Assembly: GCF_003369915.1 (NCBI RefSeq)
Contig: NC_046675.1
Span: 10,230,001 to 10,294,000, forward strand
Origin: Drosophila miranda
Taxonomy: Eukaryota; Arthropoda; Insecta; Diptera; Drosophilidae
Length of the DNA: 64,000 nt
Direction: 5' to 3'
This document shows, piece after piece, positions 12,847 to 24,938 of the stretch. The position numbers were made by a program, and so were the translations under genes. A model generated the notes under the pieces. The model saw only the letters and a program-made list of their open reading frames with translations, had not been told where the DNA came from and ran no database searches. How positions within the stretch are numbered: position 1 is the stretch's first letter; each line of letters opens with the position of its first letter.

Positions 12847-13399
12847 GAGGAACAGGCCCAACAACAGTTGCTCACTTTCAAAGTTGGGAGTACTGGGGCC
12901 CTCTCTCTCCCTCCCTCTCTGCCTCTTGAAATATGCAAAGTTTTCTCCAACATTGCACACACAAAAGTTAACCCTGCCACTGCCACTTTTCCACTTCCAC
13001 TTTTACTAGGGTCTGGCCAGCATTAAGGTCATCCATCCAGTGCTTTGGGAATTGGGTCAACTGCCGGAGCTGTTCGTGCCTCTTGCAGTTTGTTGCCAGC
13101 GATTTGCCGCTGCACTAAACCCTTTTCGTGTGTGTGGCACGCGATCACAATTAACCAACATTTAGAGGCTCCATAAAGTGCTCTCCACATCATCGAAGCA
13201 AACTCCGCACTTTGCAGCGATCCGTGGCCGTGTACGGGTACAGGCGTACCCCTCCGGACACTTGTGCAAATGTTTACCCTCTGAATACATAATGAAGCAT
13301 CCAGCCGTCCGCCTTGGGGCGCGGGGGGGCGGCCCAGAAATTATCCAGCGTAGCGTAAACCAGAGAAAACAAACTCAAATTCGGTTTTTTTATCATAAT

Positions 13400-13763
13400 A
13401 TCTTTGGGGCAGAGACACACACACACACACACACCGATATAAAAATACAGAAACAGTGCAGGTCATAGTTGTAGGTACCGTTTCAGTAAATGTTTCTAAA
13501 ACGTATGAAAAAAGGTTTTCCAGTTCTTGAAATTCTTTTAAATTTCCTAGTCAATTACTTATTTACCCCACTGTGCGTGGTATCTTTGGGGCAGAGACAC
13601 ACACACACACACACCGATATAAATAATACAGAAACAGTGCAGGTCATAGTTGTAGGTATCGTTTCAATAAATGTTTCTAAAACGTATGAAAAAAGCTTTT
13701 CCAGTTCTTGAAATTCTTTTAAATTTCCTAGTCAATTACTTATTTACCCCACTGTGCGTGGTA
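13400..13763. repeat. 182-bp tandem duplication
   Basis: Two direct copies, 13400-13581 and 13582-13763, each starting ATCTTTGGGGCAGAGACACAC and ending ACCCCACTGTGCGTGGT. They differ in the CA-repeat length and a few bases. No coding content was recognised. Confidence 0.95.
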
Positions 13764-16489
13764 GAGAGCACTAGACCATTAACTTAACCCATTATCTGCC
13801 ACTGCACTGTACGCCTTCCCCTCTGCCCCACCCCTCCCCTGCCTTGCCAGCGAATGCGACTGCGAATGTCAAGTGCCGTTGTACAGAATGGCAGAGTGCA
13901 CACATGACTGAATGAATGATCCCCCCAGGGAGACCAGAGAGAAGTGAATGGCATGCAAAATGCATCCGCTGAAGTGTAATAAGATGATGCTTTTCCTCCG
14001 CCTCCGCCTGCGCCTTTCCCTTTGCCCCTCCCCTCCCTTCCATGACAGGCGGCAGAATTTTGTGCGACAGAGCCAGAGCATAGGAAGTGCATCTTCTATT
14101 GTCTATCATTTGAGTGTGGGCTTGTCCAAGAGCTTTCCAAGAGGAAACAGGAAACAAGTCGAGTCCTGACACATAACAACGGTAGCATTGCGCGATTGTT
14201 ATTCAGAGACCCAGCCCAAGAGAAAGAGACAGAGTATATTCCATCAGGCGGGTGGCGGGGGTGGTGTCGCTCAGGGCAACAGGATTAATCTTGAGCTTAC
14301 ATTTGCCGCCCATATGTTACGGCTGTTGGCTGTTATAAAAGTCATTCATGGAGGAAATTTACATTCAACGAGTTTATTAGGATTTACGATGAATACATCC
14401 TGTTTCCATGAGGATAATTTGAAGAACTTTCAAGAGTGGCAAGTCCTTGTACAATTTCAGCTTTAAATCTTTCTAGGGCTTTTCCTTGTGAACACAGGAA
14501 GCCTTCTTTGAGATCCCCCATAGATATTTATTAGCTGTTCTTTCGAATCAACTTCTCATATACAAAGCCCAGTAATATATCTTTCCAAGCCTCCTCCTCC
14601 TATGGATCGCATATATTTTTGAGTATATTTCTCATAAATATTTGATTATTTCAATAAACCATATTTCCCATTATTTTCATTTTGATTTATACTCTTTTCT
14701 CTGTTGGTTTTTCGCTTCTCCGCACCCCCCCTAATGCATTAATCACAATTTAAATACACAATTTCCCCCCATTTGTTGTCCCTCTCTAATGTACAGAACT
14801 ATTTGCGGTGGATATTCCAATGTTGCCAGACTTCAAACGCACTCGAAAGCAAATGTCGAAAATTAATTATGGCTCCCCCCAACAAAAGGGAGGAAACAGC
14901 ACAAAAACAAAACCCAGTATCCAACAACATATGCAGACAGGACGACGACAGCGACAGCGAACAGCGAACAGAAGGAGGAGGGAGAAGCGGCCAGAGGGGG
15001 AGGGGGTGGGGCAGAGGTGAAGAGTCGTCAAGTTGGGAGTTTGCGCGGCAGCCGCAAAAAACCTGTACACAAATTATCTATAATAAAAATGCAAAACTTT
15101 ACACGCACGCACACACACACGTCGGAAAAAAAGGGTTGCAGGAGCGGACATGTCGAATCAAAAACTCTCCCGAGAGCCGAAACAGCAAAAACAACAGAAA
15201 GAACAAGAGCGGGACAACAGCATCCCGGAAAGCAGAGGCGCAGCGACGCAACGAAACAAGCAGCGCGCTGCAGCGGTACAAATAACAGACGAAACGCACG
15301 ATGAGGTTAGGCAGTCCACGTTCTGGCAGCCATTCCGTTCTACCTTCTATGCTATGTACCTTGTTCTCGCTTCATCTCGTCCTGTCACGTCTTCTTCTCC
15401 ATTGTTCCCTGTGGCTCCAGATCAAACCAGAATATAACCCCTAATGAAAACAACGGCGGCAACTGTTACCAAATCGATTAAAAGAGAGTGAGAGGAGAAC
15501 ACACAAGCAGCGTGCCAGAGAGAGACAGATAGAGAGAGAGAGGCAAAAGAACCGCCATATTAGACATTCGGGCGGCAAAAATAATTTATGCCATTAGAAA
15601 ATACAAAACATTCCACATGTCGTCTGGTTCCGGGGGGATACAGAGAGGGGGAAACATTCAGCAGTGTTGGTAAATGCATTGCCTACTATTCTGCGTGCCC
15701 AAGAGCACATTGTTATGGCCGTTAATTTCTCTTTGTGTGTGCGTGTGTGGGGGGGCTCCGCCAAAAACAGTTTCCTGAGAGAGCGTCGTGCCATCGAGGA
15801 GTCGTCTCTTCGCGATTGTCGTCGTCTTTTGGCCACATTTCGACTCGCCCTCAATTTTTTAATAGATAGATACACATCGCAGCAGCCGAGGGGGTAGTGG
15901 GGGCACACCAACCAGATTAACCCCCAAAAAGGGAGAAGTGTAAACTTTCAACCTAACCACAAAGATTCGAGTAATTTCCCTGCCTCTTACTCTCTCTTTT
16001 CTGCTTCGTCGTCTTCTTCTTCTTCTGTCACAAATGAGAAAACTTTCTTGGTCTCAAAATCAAAGCAATTTCATTAGGTGGGAATGAGACAGACAGAGAA
16101 CGACACTTGCAGAAACAGAAGCCGAAGAGAGAGGGAGAGTAGAGTGTGGTGCGGGGTGTGTGTTGCTTTGGCAACTTTTGACAACTTTTTTCATCTCTCT
16201 TTTGTGAGCCAAGATTAATGATGTTCCAAAGCAGGCAGTCAGCCACTTGAGGCTGATGACTCGCTCGAATGCTCGACTTTTCCCCCTAAAACGGGGGGTG
16301 GGGAGTGGGGGGCGATATTAAGCCTGGTCATGGGCCTCTGGGGTTCCTCTATGCCTTGTTCTTGGCCTCGCTGTTACTTTGTTGGCGAATTAACGTCTGG
16401 CTGCTGCTTATAAATCATTACACAAAAGATCGAAAACCCAACGGCAATTAGGCGCAACGAAGCAACAATGCATTGATAAGAAAACGTGG

Positions 16490-16705
16490 GCGCGAGAGAG
16501 CCCAGCAAGGGAGCGAGAGAGAGAGCGCGCGCGAGAGCATTGCCCAAGCAAGGTGTATAAATCTACAAGGTGAATCATTCACTCGCTCTCTCTCTCGTAC
16601 GCTCTGTATCGTCTTGGAGCGCACCTTGTGCCCAAGTAGCCTTGGTTTCTTATACCTCTCCCGCTCCCGCTCCCGCTCCCGCTCTCTATCTTTCTCTCTT
16701 TGACT
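16490..16705. other. GAGA/CTCTC-rich stretch
   Basis: Dense GAGAG and CTCTC runs plus (CTCCCG)4 at 16657-16684, suitable for GAGA-factor binding. It lies about 540 bp before segmental copy 2. Confidence 0.4.
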
Positions 16706-17246
16706 GATAAGCAAATCAAATATCTACCGTGTGTATATTACAGAGTAAAAATTCTAATGAAAACCTCTGTCAGCGCACACACACCTATGGATAATGGTGG
16801 GATTTTAGCATGTATGTAAGTTGTACGTGTCATCAAATGACACAAAAAAAAAAAAAGAGAGAGAGTCATGGTTACTAATCGCTTCATAATCGAAAATCAA
16901 ACAGGAAGCTTTTATACTAATGAGGCATACGAAAGGCCTGAAAGAAGATAGAAATAATTGTTGTACCAATAGATCGTCCCTCAGAAGTGCGACATTTCCA
17001 TAGTAAAGCACCGAATAATATATTCGAACTAAATCGAAAGTTAATTTATCCATAAAGAATAAAAACCGAAATAAAAACAATTTCAATTGCGCTTAATGGC
17101 CTGTAAAATCGATTTAACCTTAAAAACTGCTTAATGAGGTCTTGTCACGTGAAAATCGAAACCAATTGACGGCAACGCCCACACAAAGCAATAAAAATAT
17201 GATTTTGTGTAAAGCCCCCTATATAAGACCCGAATAAAAGGCCCCA

Positions 17247-19843
17247 AAAAGGAAGATAATAAATCATTTTCAGTGTAAACATTGCCATATCTTTGCCGGC
17301 GGCACTCCAGATATCAATTAGAAAACGAAACTCAATCCAGGGACCCATGGGAATGCACTTTTATAGATCAATGACCATCAAGCGGTTATTATCGGCACTT
17401 TCAATTAAAATATGCACGAGCTTCTGTTTATTTATTGTGCGCCCTGGCTGCTTGGAGTAATTTCTGCTTTGTCGGGAAATTGCCGGGAATTGTTAATTGT
17501 TAATGCTTTTGTTGCAATTGCAATAGAATATGGATATGGATATGGGATATGGGATATGGGCGGTGCAGCCAGCCACGCTTATTCATTCAATTTGCTGCTG
17601 GCACGTTTTGCATTACACACGACAACCCTGACCTACAAAGCGGCAAATAATAATAATAAAAAAAAACCCCAAGCAAACGCGACTCCCTGCCTGAGTGACT
17701 GACTGGCTGCCCCTTGCTGACTGCCAGTGTTTTATGGTGTGCTGTGTTGCGGCTTCGTGTTGCGTTTTGTTGTTATACTTGTTACAAGACTGGATTCAAG
17801 AGGGGTATATGTGCTCTGATAAGCGAAGGCAACAAGCGGTAGAAGCATCTCCTCTTATTTACTGCTTTGACATCCTTTTGCCGCTCATTTCGCCACGTTC
17901 ACTCTCTTTTTTAGAGGGTATCCCCTAGTCGGCGGCCTCTTGGCTGCTGCCTTTGCGCGCGGGAATGTTTGTGTTCTCGCTGGCGCTTTAGCCAGAGTTT
18001 ACATTGAATGTTATAAATAAATTAAAGACTACAGACACGCAAAAGCAGGTGTAAGTATTTTAGTGGGCGGTGCCGGGTGGCCAGACAGTTGTACGGAAAG
18101 CGGCATTCAATGCTAATTGCAGTTTATACTCGTATTTAGACAACATTCCTGCCGTGTTTTTCCTTTTTCACAATATTTAAAACCTTAGCGAAACACAGAA
18201 ACTGGCATAAGCAAAATGTTGGGGAATTTTTTTAGTTGTTTTTTGTTTATGGTTATTGGCCATTACGTCCACTGCTTGCTTTCTTTCTTCTCACACAGAC
18301 GCACACACAGACAGTGCACATTTACATGTGCTCAAGAGACAGTGACAGTAGTGGCCCAGCCAGACATACTTTCTCTTTTCCTCGCTCGAGTTTTACCTCT
18401 ATAAATAGAATTGCCAGCAAGCGAGCGAGCGAGTGAGACACTGCCACCAAAGGGGGGCACGCGATGTCGTCCCATTCATATTTCAGGATTCTTTTTGTAT
18501 TGCAAAAGAGCAATTATACAGTTATTTTGTTACTGCTTGCCGATGATTCTAATTTTTCTGCTTCTGGTTGATGTTTACAAAGCCAACAGTTCAAGTGTTT
18601 GAGAGCAGCTGCGCATCGCACAACGAGAGAGAGAGAGAGAGAGAGCGCTGTTATTTTTAGCAGCAAGACTCCGAGAGACGGAGAGAACGAGAGCAGGCGC
18701 GGAAAGTGCACATCGTGTGCAGCAGCATCTCTCGCTCTCTCCCCCACTTAGCATCAGCATTTCCGTTGATTGTTCTCTCTGTTCTTTGCCAAGAGAGAAG
18801 AGCATTAGGCATTATTTTTTTTTTCTATACACTCACCTGGTCGATCCAATGACTGTCTGCGACTCATTGGCAAAAGATTTATGCTCCCTGTGCTGCTGTT
18901 TTGTTGTAGAGGGTGGTGTGGGGGGTAGTGGGGGGTACAGACAAATTTCGGCTTGTGCAAAAATTATACAAAATTTGATTGCTTCATTTGTGCGGCAGTT
19001 GTTGGCCCGCTACTTCTTCGTATTTGACAGTTCCGTTTCTCTTGTTGCTGTTTGGACTAAACTACTGCTTGCCTTGCCTATTTCCTCTTGCTGTGTGCCA
19101 CTGCTTATTCAATTCTATACACTCAACACACACACACTCAAACGAGAGAGACATTTTGCACTGCACGCGACTGACTGTTGGCTTTCTTTTCCTTTGGACA
19201 ACTTGTTGTTGTTGTTATTAAATAATTTATGCTTATTTTTGTATTGCTATTTCTGCTGTGTTGTGGTGTTTTGTTTGTTGCTGCTTCCACGCTGGCTTTT
19301 GTTGTATGTATATTTTTGGTTTGACAACAATTCGCAGCCACATTCAGCCACACACACACTGGCCCACGCGCCAACACACATCAAAACACACACACACACA
19401 CTCGCGCGTCACGTCAATGAACGCAGCAGCAGCAGCAGCACGTCGTCGTCGTCGTCACAAGATTTTTCCTTTTCCACACATTTTGATTAAACGAATTACA
19501 CTGCAATTCATTCGAATTTCGTTTATTTACATTTCCGCACAGCCTCTGTGCATTTTCCGTGACTTTTTGGCAATTTTATTTGTTACGCACGGCCCATACA
19601 ACGAAAAGAGCGGCGCCGCGCCGACGAGAGCAGAAGCACGAATGAAGTTGTAAACTGCCTAAAATATATGTAGTATTTTGTGCGTTTCGTTGTACGATTT
19701 TAGCATGCACACACAAATTTTTTATTAAACAAAGCGCATGTTCTCGCTTCGCACAATTTTTTTCTCATTTATTTCTTTTTCATCGCCCGACGATTTGGCG
19801 TTGCCAGAGCCAAACACTGACGCGGACAATATGGCGGACTGTG
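17247..19843. other. Duplicate noncoding stretch
   Basis: Same content as 1-2590: AT-rich part, TATA box at 18400, (GA)n, (CA)n and triplet repeats. No additional exon was seen. Confidence 0.6.
18400..18407 (+). promoter_or_regulatory. Candidate TATA box, duplicate copy
   Basis: Exact duplicate of the TATAAATA site at 1148 inside segmental copy 2, with the same GAGCGAGC and GAGAGA context. If the promoter is active, both copies may be. Confidence 0.4.
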
Positions 19844-19850
19844 ATGACAC

Positions 19851-19858
19851 TATCGATA
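19851..19858. promoter_or_regulatory. DRE-type site TATCGATA, duplicate copy
   Basis: Copy of the 2598 site within segmental copy 2, with identical flanks. Confidence 0.45.
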
Positions 19859-20337
19859 GATCGATGTCGAAAAACCATCGCCACTTTGGCGTTGCCAGAC
19901 CCTCGGAAATACAGCGAAATATACCGTCTCATTTTAAAAATATACCGTAAATATACTGACGAATTCAAGTTCTATTATACATATTCCTAGTTTTTGATAT
20001 TCTGTCAAATATTACTAGCTAGTTAAATCTCTCAGCTCTGACCACATAGTTTTATCCCTTTTATGAATAAATTTTCTTCAAGATTAACTACTTTTAAGTA
20101 TTCCCATTTATTGTATTTTGACAAAATCAAACAGTCGCAATATTGTCACGTCAATGTTGCTGGAAATTGAAAGACTTGTTGCTTGTTGCTTCTATATTCT
20201 TTTCCCTAGGGTATGCACATTGAAAATTAAATTTAATAGATTGATAAAATTGACCAAATATACCATTATATACCGATATTTCGTCGGTTCAATTTTGACC
20301 TCAAATAAATAAATTTAAATTTAAATCGCAACAGCTG

Positions 20338-21434
20338 CCTGCTCAGAAATATACCAAAATATACCGTGTTTTTTTTTAAATATACCAAAAAGTATACCCA
20401 TGACAAAAACGAACTTAGCCCACTTAAGCTGCCACCATTCAAACAATCCAACGACAGATAACATACTGATTGTATATTCTTCTTGTAGACCCATCCTGTC
20501 CTTTCTCTTTGCTTACAAAAACACCTTGGAATTTATATCTCTCGTGCTTTACTATAAGTAGGTTTTGAGTATTCTGTCAGACTAAAAATATTGTATCTTC
20601 ATAAGTTTCTTGTTGTAGACTTTCACAGATAATGAACCCTTTGTAACCACCACCCACTATACAAAAAACACATCAAGTTCGTTCGACTACAGCTTTATTA
20701 CCCTTAACAGCCGGCATCCAATTTATTGCAGCCCTTTATCATCAGGAGGATTTGGTTCATCCTTTCAGACTCTCCCTGCTCGACCATTTTCTTCCAGCCC
20801 TTCAGCCCCATGCAACTCATCAGGTGGCCATAAACAAGCGCCAGATGGAAGCAGGAGATGTAGAGAAGACAGCAGCTGCGCTCGAAGGCGGGAAGATCGC
20901 AACGCCCCCACTGTAGGCACCACAATCTGCCCTCTTCAGAGCGGATGCTTGCTACGCTACTTCTTCCTTCTTCGAACCGGCGCTTTTCTATGGCGACCTC
21001 CTCAGTGATTTGCATGTGGCCGTAGAGCAGGCAAAAATTGGACGAGCAGTGCGCAGTCTGGGAGGCTGAACCAATTCCAGAGATTGATCCACCAGAAGTA
21101 GGCGAAGAGCTAGACGTCGCCGGTCCGCCAAAAATTACTGGCTGCCATCATGAACAGAACAGAAAGGTAGGGTGCCTGGTGAAATGAGGGAGAATAAGTC
21201 AAATATATTTAGAAATTAACATTCAGTTACCTTTTCGGATTCCACGGACATGGGCTATATCTCAGCAGTATGGTTGACAGCTGCTGCAGGATCCACCGTC
21301 GCGACAGGTCCACAAAAGTCAACAGGGTCAACAGCAAGGGCTATAGCGGCCGACGCAGCACAGTCTACAAACACAAAACTAAAAATTAAACAAGATTTTT
21401 CGATGTTCACTCTACTGCTCCTGGTTTCAGAATG
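20338..21434 (-). repeat. Amplified unit C, truncated by the array
   Basis: Third copy, part of segmental copy 2. The coding exons, intron and leader are present, but everything upstream of the candidate transcription start is replaced by the YWTD-derived array. Confidence 0.9.
20704..21251 (-). CDS. Unrecognised 152-residue cysteine-rich protein, copy C
   Basis: Exon 1 21231-21251, exon 2 20704-21141, intron 89 nt, reading frame intact and equal to copy A. Its upstream region is unlike the other copies: only the short leader is kept, and beyond it lies the arrow-derived array. If transcribed, it must use either the retained start region or transcription arriving from the array on the same strand. 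AATAAA follows the stop directly, as in copy A. Confidence 0.6.
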
Positions 21435-22169
21435 ACGAGAGTTCTCGCCCGTCGTCTTGTGCACCCGCTCAATGTCGCCGGTGTTCCAGTCGTAGTCCTG
21501 ATACAGGGAAACAGAGTACGGCTCATCGGTGTCGCTGCAAACCAGTATCGGGTGCTTCTTACCCCAGTCGGCGCTCTCTATCTTCGCTGGCCGCGACTGG
21601 GTGGCCCAGTAGAGGCGACTCCTCTCCTGGTCGAATGTGAGCCCGGCCGCATAGTTGGCTCCCGCCACGATGGTTTGCAGCTCGGATCCGTCCATCGTGG
21701 CACGCCGTATGGAGTCCGAAGGCGACTCTGTCCAGTACATGTAGCCGCGGCGCGGCTCGAGGACCAGGGACCGGGGCTCCTCCACCTCCTTCCACAAGAG
21801 CACGCGCCGACTGCTGCCATCCAGGCGGGCGACCTCGATGAGACGAACCTCCGCATCGGACCATCGGATGCCGTCCGGCCCAATCAGACCCGTGTCCACG
21901 ATCTGCTGCACATAGGAGCCATTGAGAAAGACCCGGAAGATGCACTTGGTCTTCTGGTCAGTCCAGTAGATGCGCCTCTCCGCCACCGACACGTCCAGGG
22001 CGTGCGCATCGCCCACATCCTTGAAGGGTATCGCTCGTCGTCGTGGTTCCGTTCCCGTCGCTGTTCTCGGTCGAGAGAACAGCAGGAAGGCGGCAGGCAC
22101 AGGTACAGGCGGTGGAGCAGGCCCCATTACCCACGGCTCCCGCACGTTCTCCACGGTTTTTCCACGCAC
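21255..22169 (-). pseudogene. Chimeric YWTD propeller ORF fused to small-gene leader (array unit 1)
   Basis: A 304-codon open frame. The first part is the array ORF ([16 protein letters not shown], then YWTD-class repeats [28 protein letters not shown]). After KTTGEN it crosses the array edge at about 21435 and continues through the leader of small gene C, ending TAG at 21255, three bases before that gene's ATG. This unit lacks the C-terminal segment [16 protein letters not shown] found in the others. It also differs by DTG for DSG near the middle and S for A before VSLYQDY. It is probably not a functional propeller but an open chimeric frame. Confidence 0.6.
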
Positions 22170-22479
22170 CAGACGCCAGAATCCTGAAGACGCCGGTGTC
22201 CAGATGCCGTTTCAGACGAACAGCTGTTCCACCCCCACCCCCAGTCCGGCGTCTGTTCTTCTTCTTCCTTTTGCTCTGATTTTGCTCTGATTTTGCTCTG
22301 ATTTTGCTATGATTTTGCTGTGAATTCGTCTTCTTCTTCTTTTTGTCAACCGGCTAGAACCGGGAGACTGTTAACACTCTGTTAATAAGCTTTTGTGCTC
22401 TGTTAGAAATAGCGAGCTTTTTCGTGCAGGCTATTCCTGTATCTGCAGCAGCTGTTGTGTGCAGTTCACACTCTTTTAG

Positions 22480-22486
22480 TTATATA
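22480..22486 (-). promoter_or_regulatory. TATATAA motif in array spacer
   Basis: Minus-strand TATATAA lies just downstream of the stop of each unit's ORF and about 310 bp upstream of the next ORF, and is repeated in every spacer (for example 23690, 24931, 26140, 27382). It could serve as a unit promoter, but no initiator match was found 25-35 bp downstream. Confidence 0.2.
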
Positions 22487-22487
22487 T

Positions 22488-23411
22488 TCACTTGCTTACG
22501 AAATTTACTGGCCTTTTTAAATCGTATACAAGGCACAGGTCGTGCCCCGTCTGCGGGCTGGGCCAGGCACAGGTGGGAGCAGCTCCCGTTGTTGATCTTG
22601 CACGTATTAGCCCCACCTGTCGCTTGTCGTTGCACACAAGCAGCGAAGTGATGTAAGTCATGCCCGAGTGGACGAGGCTGCGGTTCTCGCCCGTCGTCTT
22701 GTGCACCCGCTCAATGTCGCCGGTGTTCCAGTCGTAGTCCTGATACAGGGAAACCGCGTACGGCTCATCGGTGTCGCTGCAAACCAGTATCGGGTGCTTC
22801 TTACCCCAGTCGGCGCTCTCTATCTTCGCTGGCCGCGACTGGGTGGCCCAGTAGAGGCGACTCCTCTCCTGGTCGAATGTGAGCCCGGCCGCATAGTTGG
22901 CTCCCGCCACGATGGTTTGCAGCTCGGATCCGTCCATCGTGGCACGCCGTATGGAGTCCGAAGGCGACTCTGTCCAGTACATGTAGCCGCGGCGCGGCTC
23001 GAGGACCAGGGACCGGGGCTCCTCCACCTCCTTCCACAAGAGCACGCGCCGACTGCTGCCATCCAGGCGGGCGACCTCGATGAGACGAACCTCCGCATCG
23101 GACCATCGGATGCCGTCCGGCCCAATCAGACCCGAGTCCACGATCTGCTGCACATAGGAGCCATTGAGAAAGACCCGGAAGATGCACTTGGTCTTCTGGT
23201 CAGTCCAGTAGATGCGCCTCTCCGCCACCGACACGTCCAGGGCGTGCGCATCGCCCACATCCTTGAAGGGTATCGCTCGTCGTCGTGGTTCCGTTCCCGT
23301 CGCTGTACTCGGTCGAGAGAACAGCTGGAAGGCGGCAGGCACAGGTACAGGCGGTGGAGCAGGCCCCATTACCCACGGCTCCCGCACGTTCTCCACGGTC
23401 TTTCCACGCAC
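22488..23411 (-). pseudogene. Array unit 2: partial YWTD propeller ORF (arrow/LRP5-6-like)
   Basis: A 307-codon frame covering about two thirds of a six-blade LDL-receptor class B propeller. In order: [23 protein letters not shown], a shortened blade ([12 protein letters not shown]), [24 protein letters not shown] and [21 protein letters not shown]. The composition fits Drosophila arrow, the Wingless co-receptor, better than other LDLR proteins I know. Relative to a canonical propeller, bases are missing in frame at GI/RW and at QDY/DWN. Past TSLLV the frame leaves the parental one. It has no signal peptide and no membrane segment, so a functional receptor is excluded. This unit has QLF for LLF and the S-type PSTATG. 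Confidence 0.65.
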
Positions 23412-23696
23412 CAGACGCCAGAATCCTGAAGACGCCTGTGTCCAGATGCCGTTTCAGACGAACAGCTGTTCCACCCCCACCCCCAGTCCGGCGTCTGTTC
23501 TTCTTCTTCCTTTTGCTCTGATTTTGCTGTGAATTCGTCTTCTTCTTCTTTTTGTCAACCGGCTAGAACCGGGAGACTGTTAACACTCTGTTAATAAGCT
23601 TTTGTGCTCTGTTAGAAATAGCGAGCTTTTTCGTGCAGGCTATTCCTGTATCTGCAGCAGCTGTTGTGTGCAGTTCACACTCTTTTAGTTATATAT

Positions 23697-24620
23697 TCAC
23701 TTGCTTACGAAATTTACTGGCCTTTTTAAATCGTATACAAGGCACAGGTCGTGCCCCGTCTGCGGGCTGGGCCAGGCACAGGTGGGAGCAGCTCCCGTTG
23801 TTGATCTTGCACGTATTAGCCCCACCTGTCGCTTGTCGTTGCACACAAGCAGCGAAGTGATGTAAGTCATGCCCGAGTGGACGAGGCTGCGGTTCTCGCC
23901 CGTCGTCTTGTGCACCCGCTCAATGTCGCCGGTGTTCCAGTCGTAGTCCTGATACAGGGAAACAGCGTACGGCTCATCGGTGTCGCTGCAAACCAGTATC
24001 GGGTGCTTCTTACCCCAGTCGGCGCTCTCTATCTTCGCTGGCCGCGACTGGGTGGCCCAGTAGAGGCGACTCCTCTCCTGGTCGAATGTGAGCCCGGCCG
24101 CATAGTTGGCTCCCGCCACGATGGTTTGCAGCTCGGATCCGTCCATCGTGGCACGCCGTATGGAGTCCGAAGGCGACTCTGTCCAGTACATGTAGCCGCG
24201 GCGCGGCTCGAGGACCAGGGACCGGGGCTCCTCCACCTCCTTCCACAAGAGCACGCGCCGACTGCTGCCATCCAGGCGGGCGACCTCGATGAGACGAACC
24301 TCCGCATCGGACCATCGGATGCCGTCCGGCCCAATCAGACCCGTGTCCACGATCTGCTGCACATAGGAGCCATTGAGAAAGACCCGGAAGATGCACTTGG
24401 TCTTCTGGTCAGTCCAGTAGATGCGCCTCTCCGCCACCGACACGTCCAGGGCGTGCGCATCGCCCACATCCTTGAAGGGTATCGCTCGTCGTCGTGGTTC
24501 CGTTCCCGTCGCTGTTCTCGGTCGAGAGAACAGCAGGAAGGCGGCAGGCACAGGTACAGGCGGTGGAGCAGGCCCCATTACCCACGGCTCCCGCACGTTC
24601 TCCACGGTCTTTCCACGCAC
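23697..24620 (-). pseudogene. Array unit 3: partial YWTD propeller ORF
   Basis: 307 codons, R-type (PRTATG) with DTG in the centre, preceded on its upstream side by a long VNTR spacer. Otherwise it has the same blade layout and the same two in-frame losses as unit 2. Confidence 0.65.
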
Positions 24621-24938
24621 CAGACGCCAGAATCCTGAAGACGCCGGTGTCCAGATGCCGTTTCAGACGAACAGCTGTTCCACCCCCACCCCCAGTCCGG
24701 CGTCTGTTCTTCTTCTTCCTTTTGCTCTGATTTTGCTCTGATTTTGCTCTGATTTTGCTATGATTTTGCTGTGAATTCGTCTTCTTCTTCTTTTTGTCAA
24801 CCGGCTAGAACCGGGAGACTGTTAACACTCTGTTAATAAGCTTTTGTGCTCTGTTAGAAATAGCGAGCTTTTTCGTGCAGGCTATTCCTGTATCTGCAGC
24901 AGCTGTTGTGTGCAGTTCACACTCTTTTAGTTATATAT

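Larger units (their letters stand above)
6292..17246. other. 11-kb stretch without supportable genes
   Basis: Both strands were read and no exon with convincing composition plus splice sites was found. The stretch contains GA- and GT-rich microsatellites (for example 9014-9040, 9484-9500, 12235-12260, 12809-12846), a 12-bp minisatellite, a 182-bp tandem duplication, a G-rich run at 6761-6785 and a (CTCCCG)n run at 16657-16684. It may be intergenic or intronic DNA with regulatory elements. A short piece near 6855-6880 matches the interior of the inverted-ended element at 30686-31436. Confidence 0.5.
17247..21433. repeat. Segmental duplication, copy 2
   Basis: Partner of 1-4180, in direct orientation, offset 17246 bp at the left and 17253 bp after small indels. 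It carries the same TATA-type promoter, GAGA-rich stretch, TATCGATA site, AATATACC modules and third copy of the 152-residue gene. It stops abruptly at about 21434, where the YWTD array begins. In copy 1 the sequence simply continues through the same point. Confidence 0.95.

Noticed and set aside
22668..23429. 253-codon plus-strand frames repeated in every array unit
   Set aside because: They are antisense to the YWTD frame, which alone shows recognisable propeller motifs. The GC-rich codons of the minus strand leave the opposite frame open.
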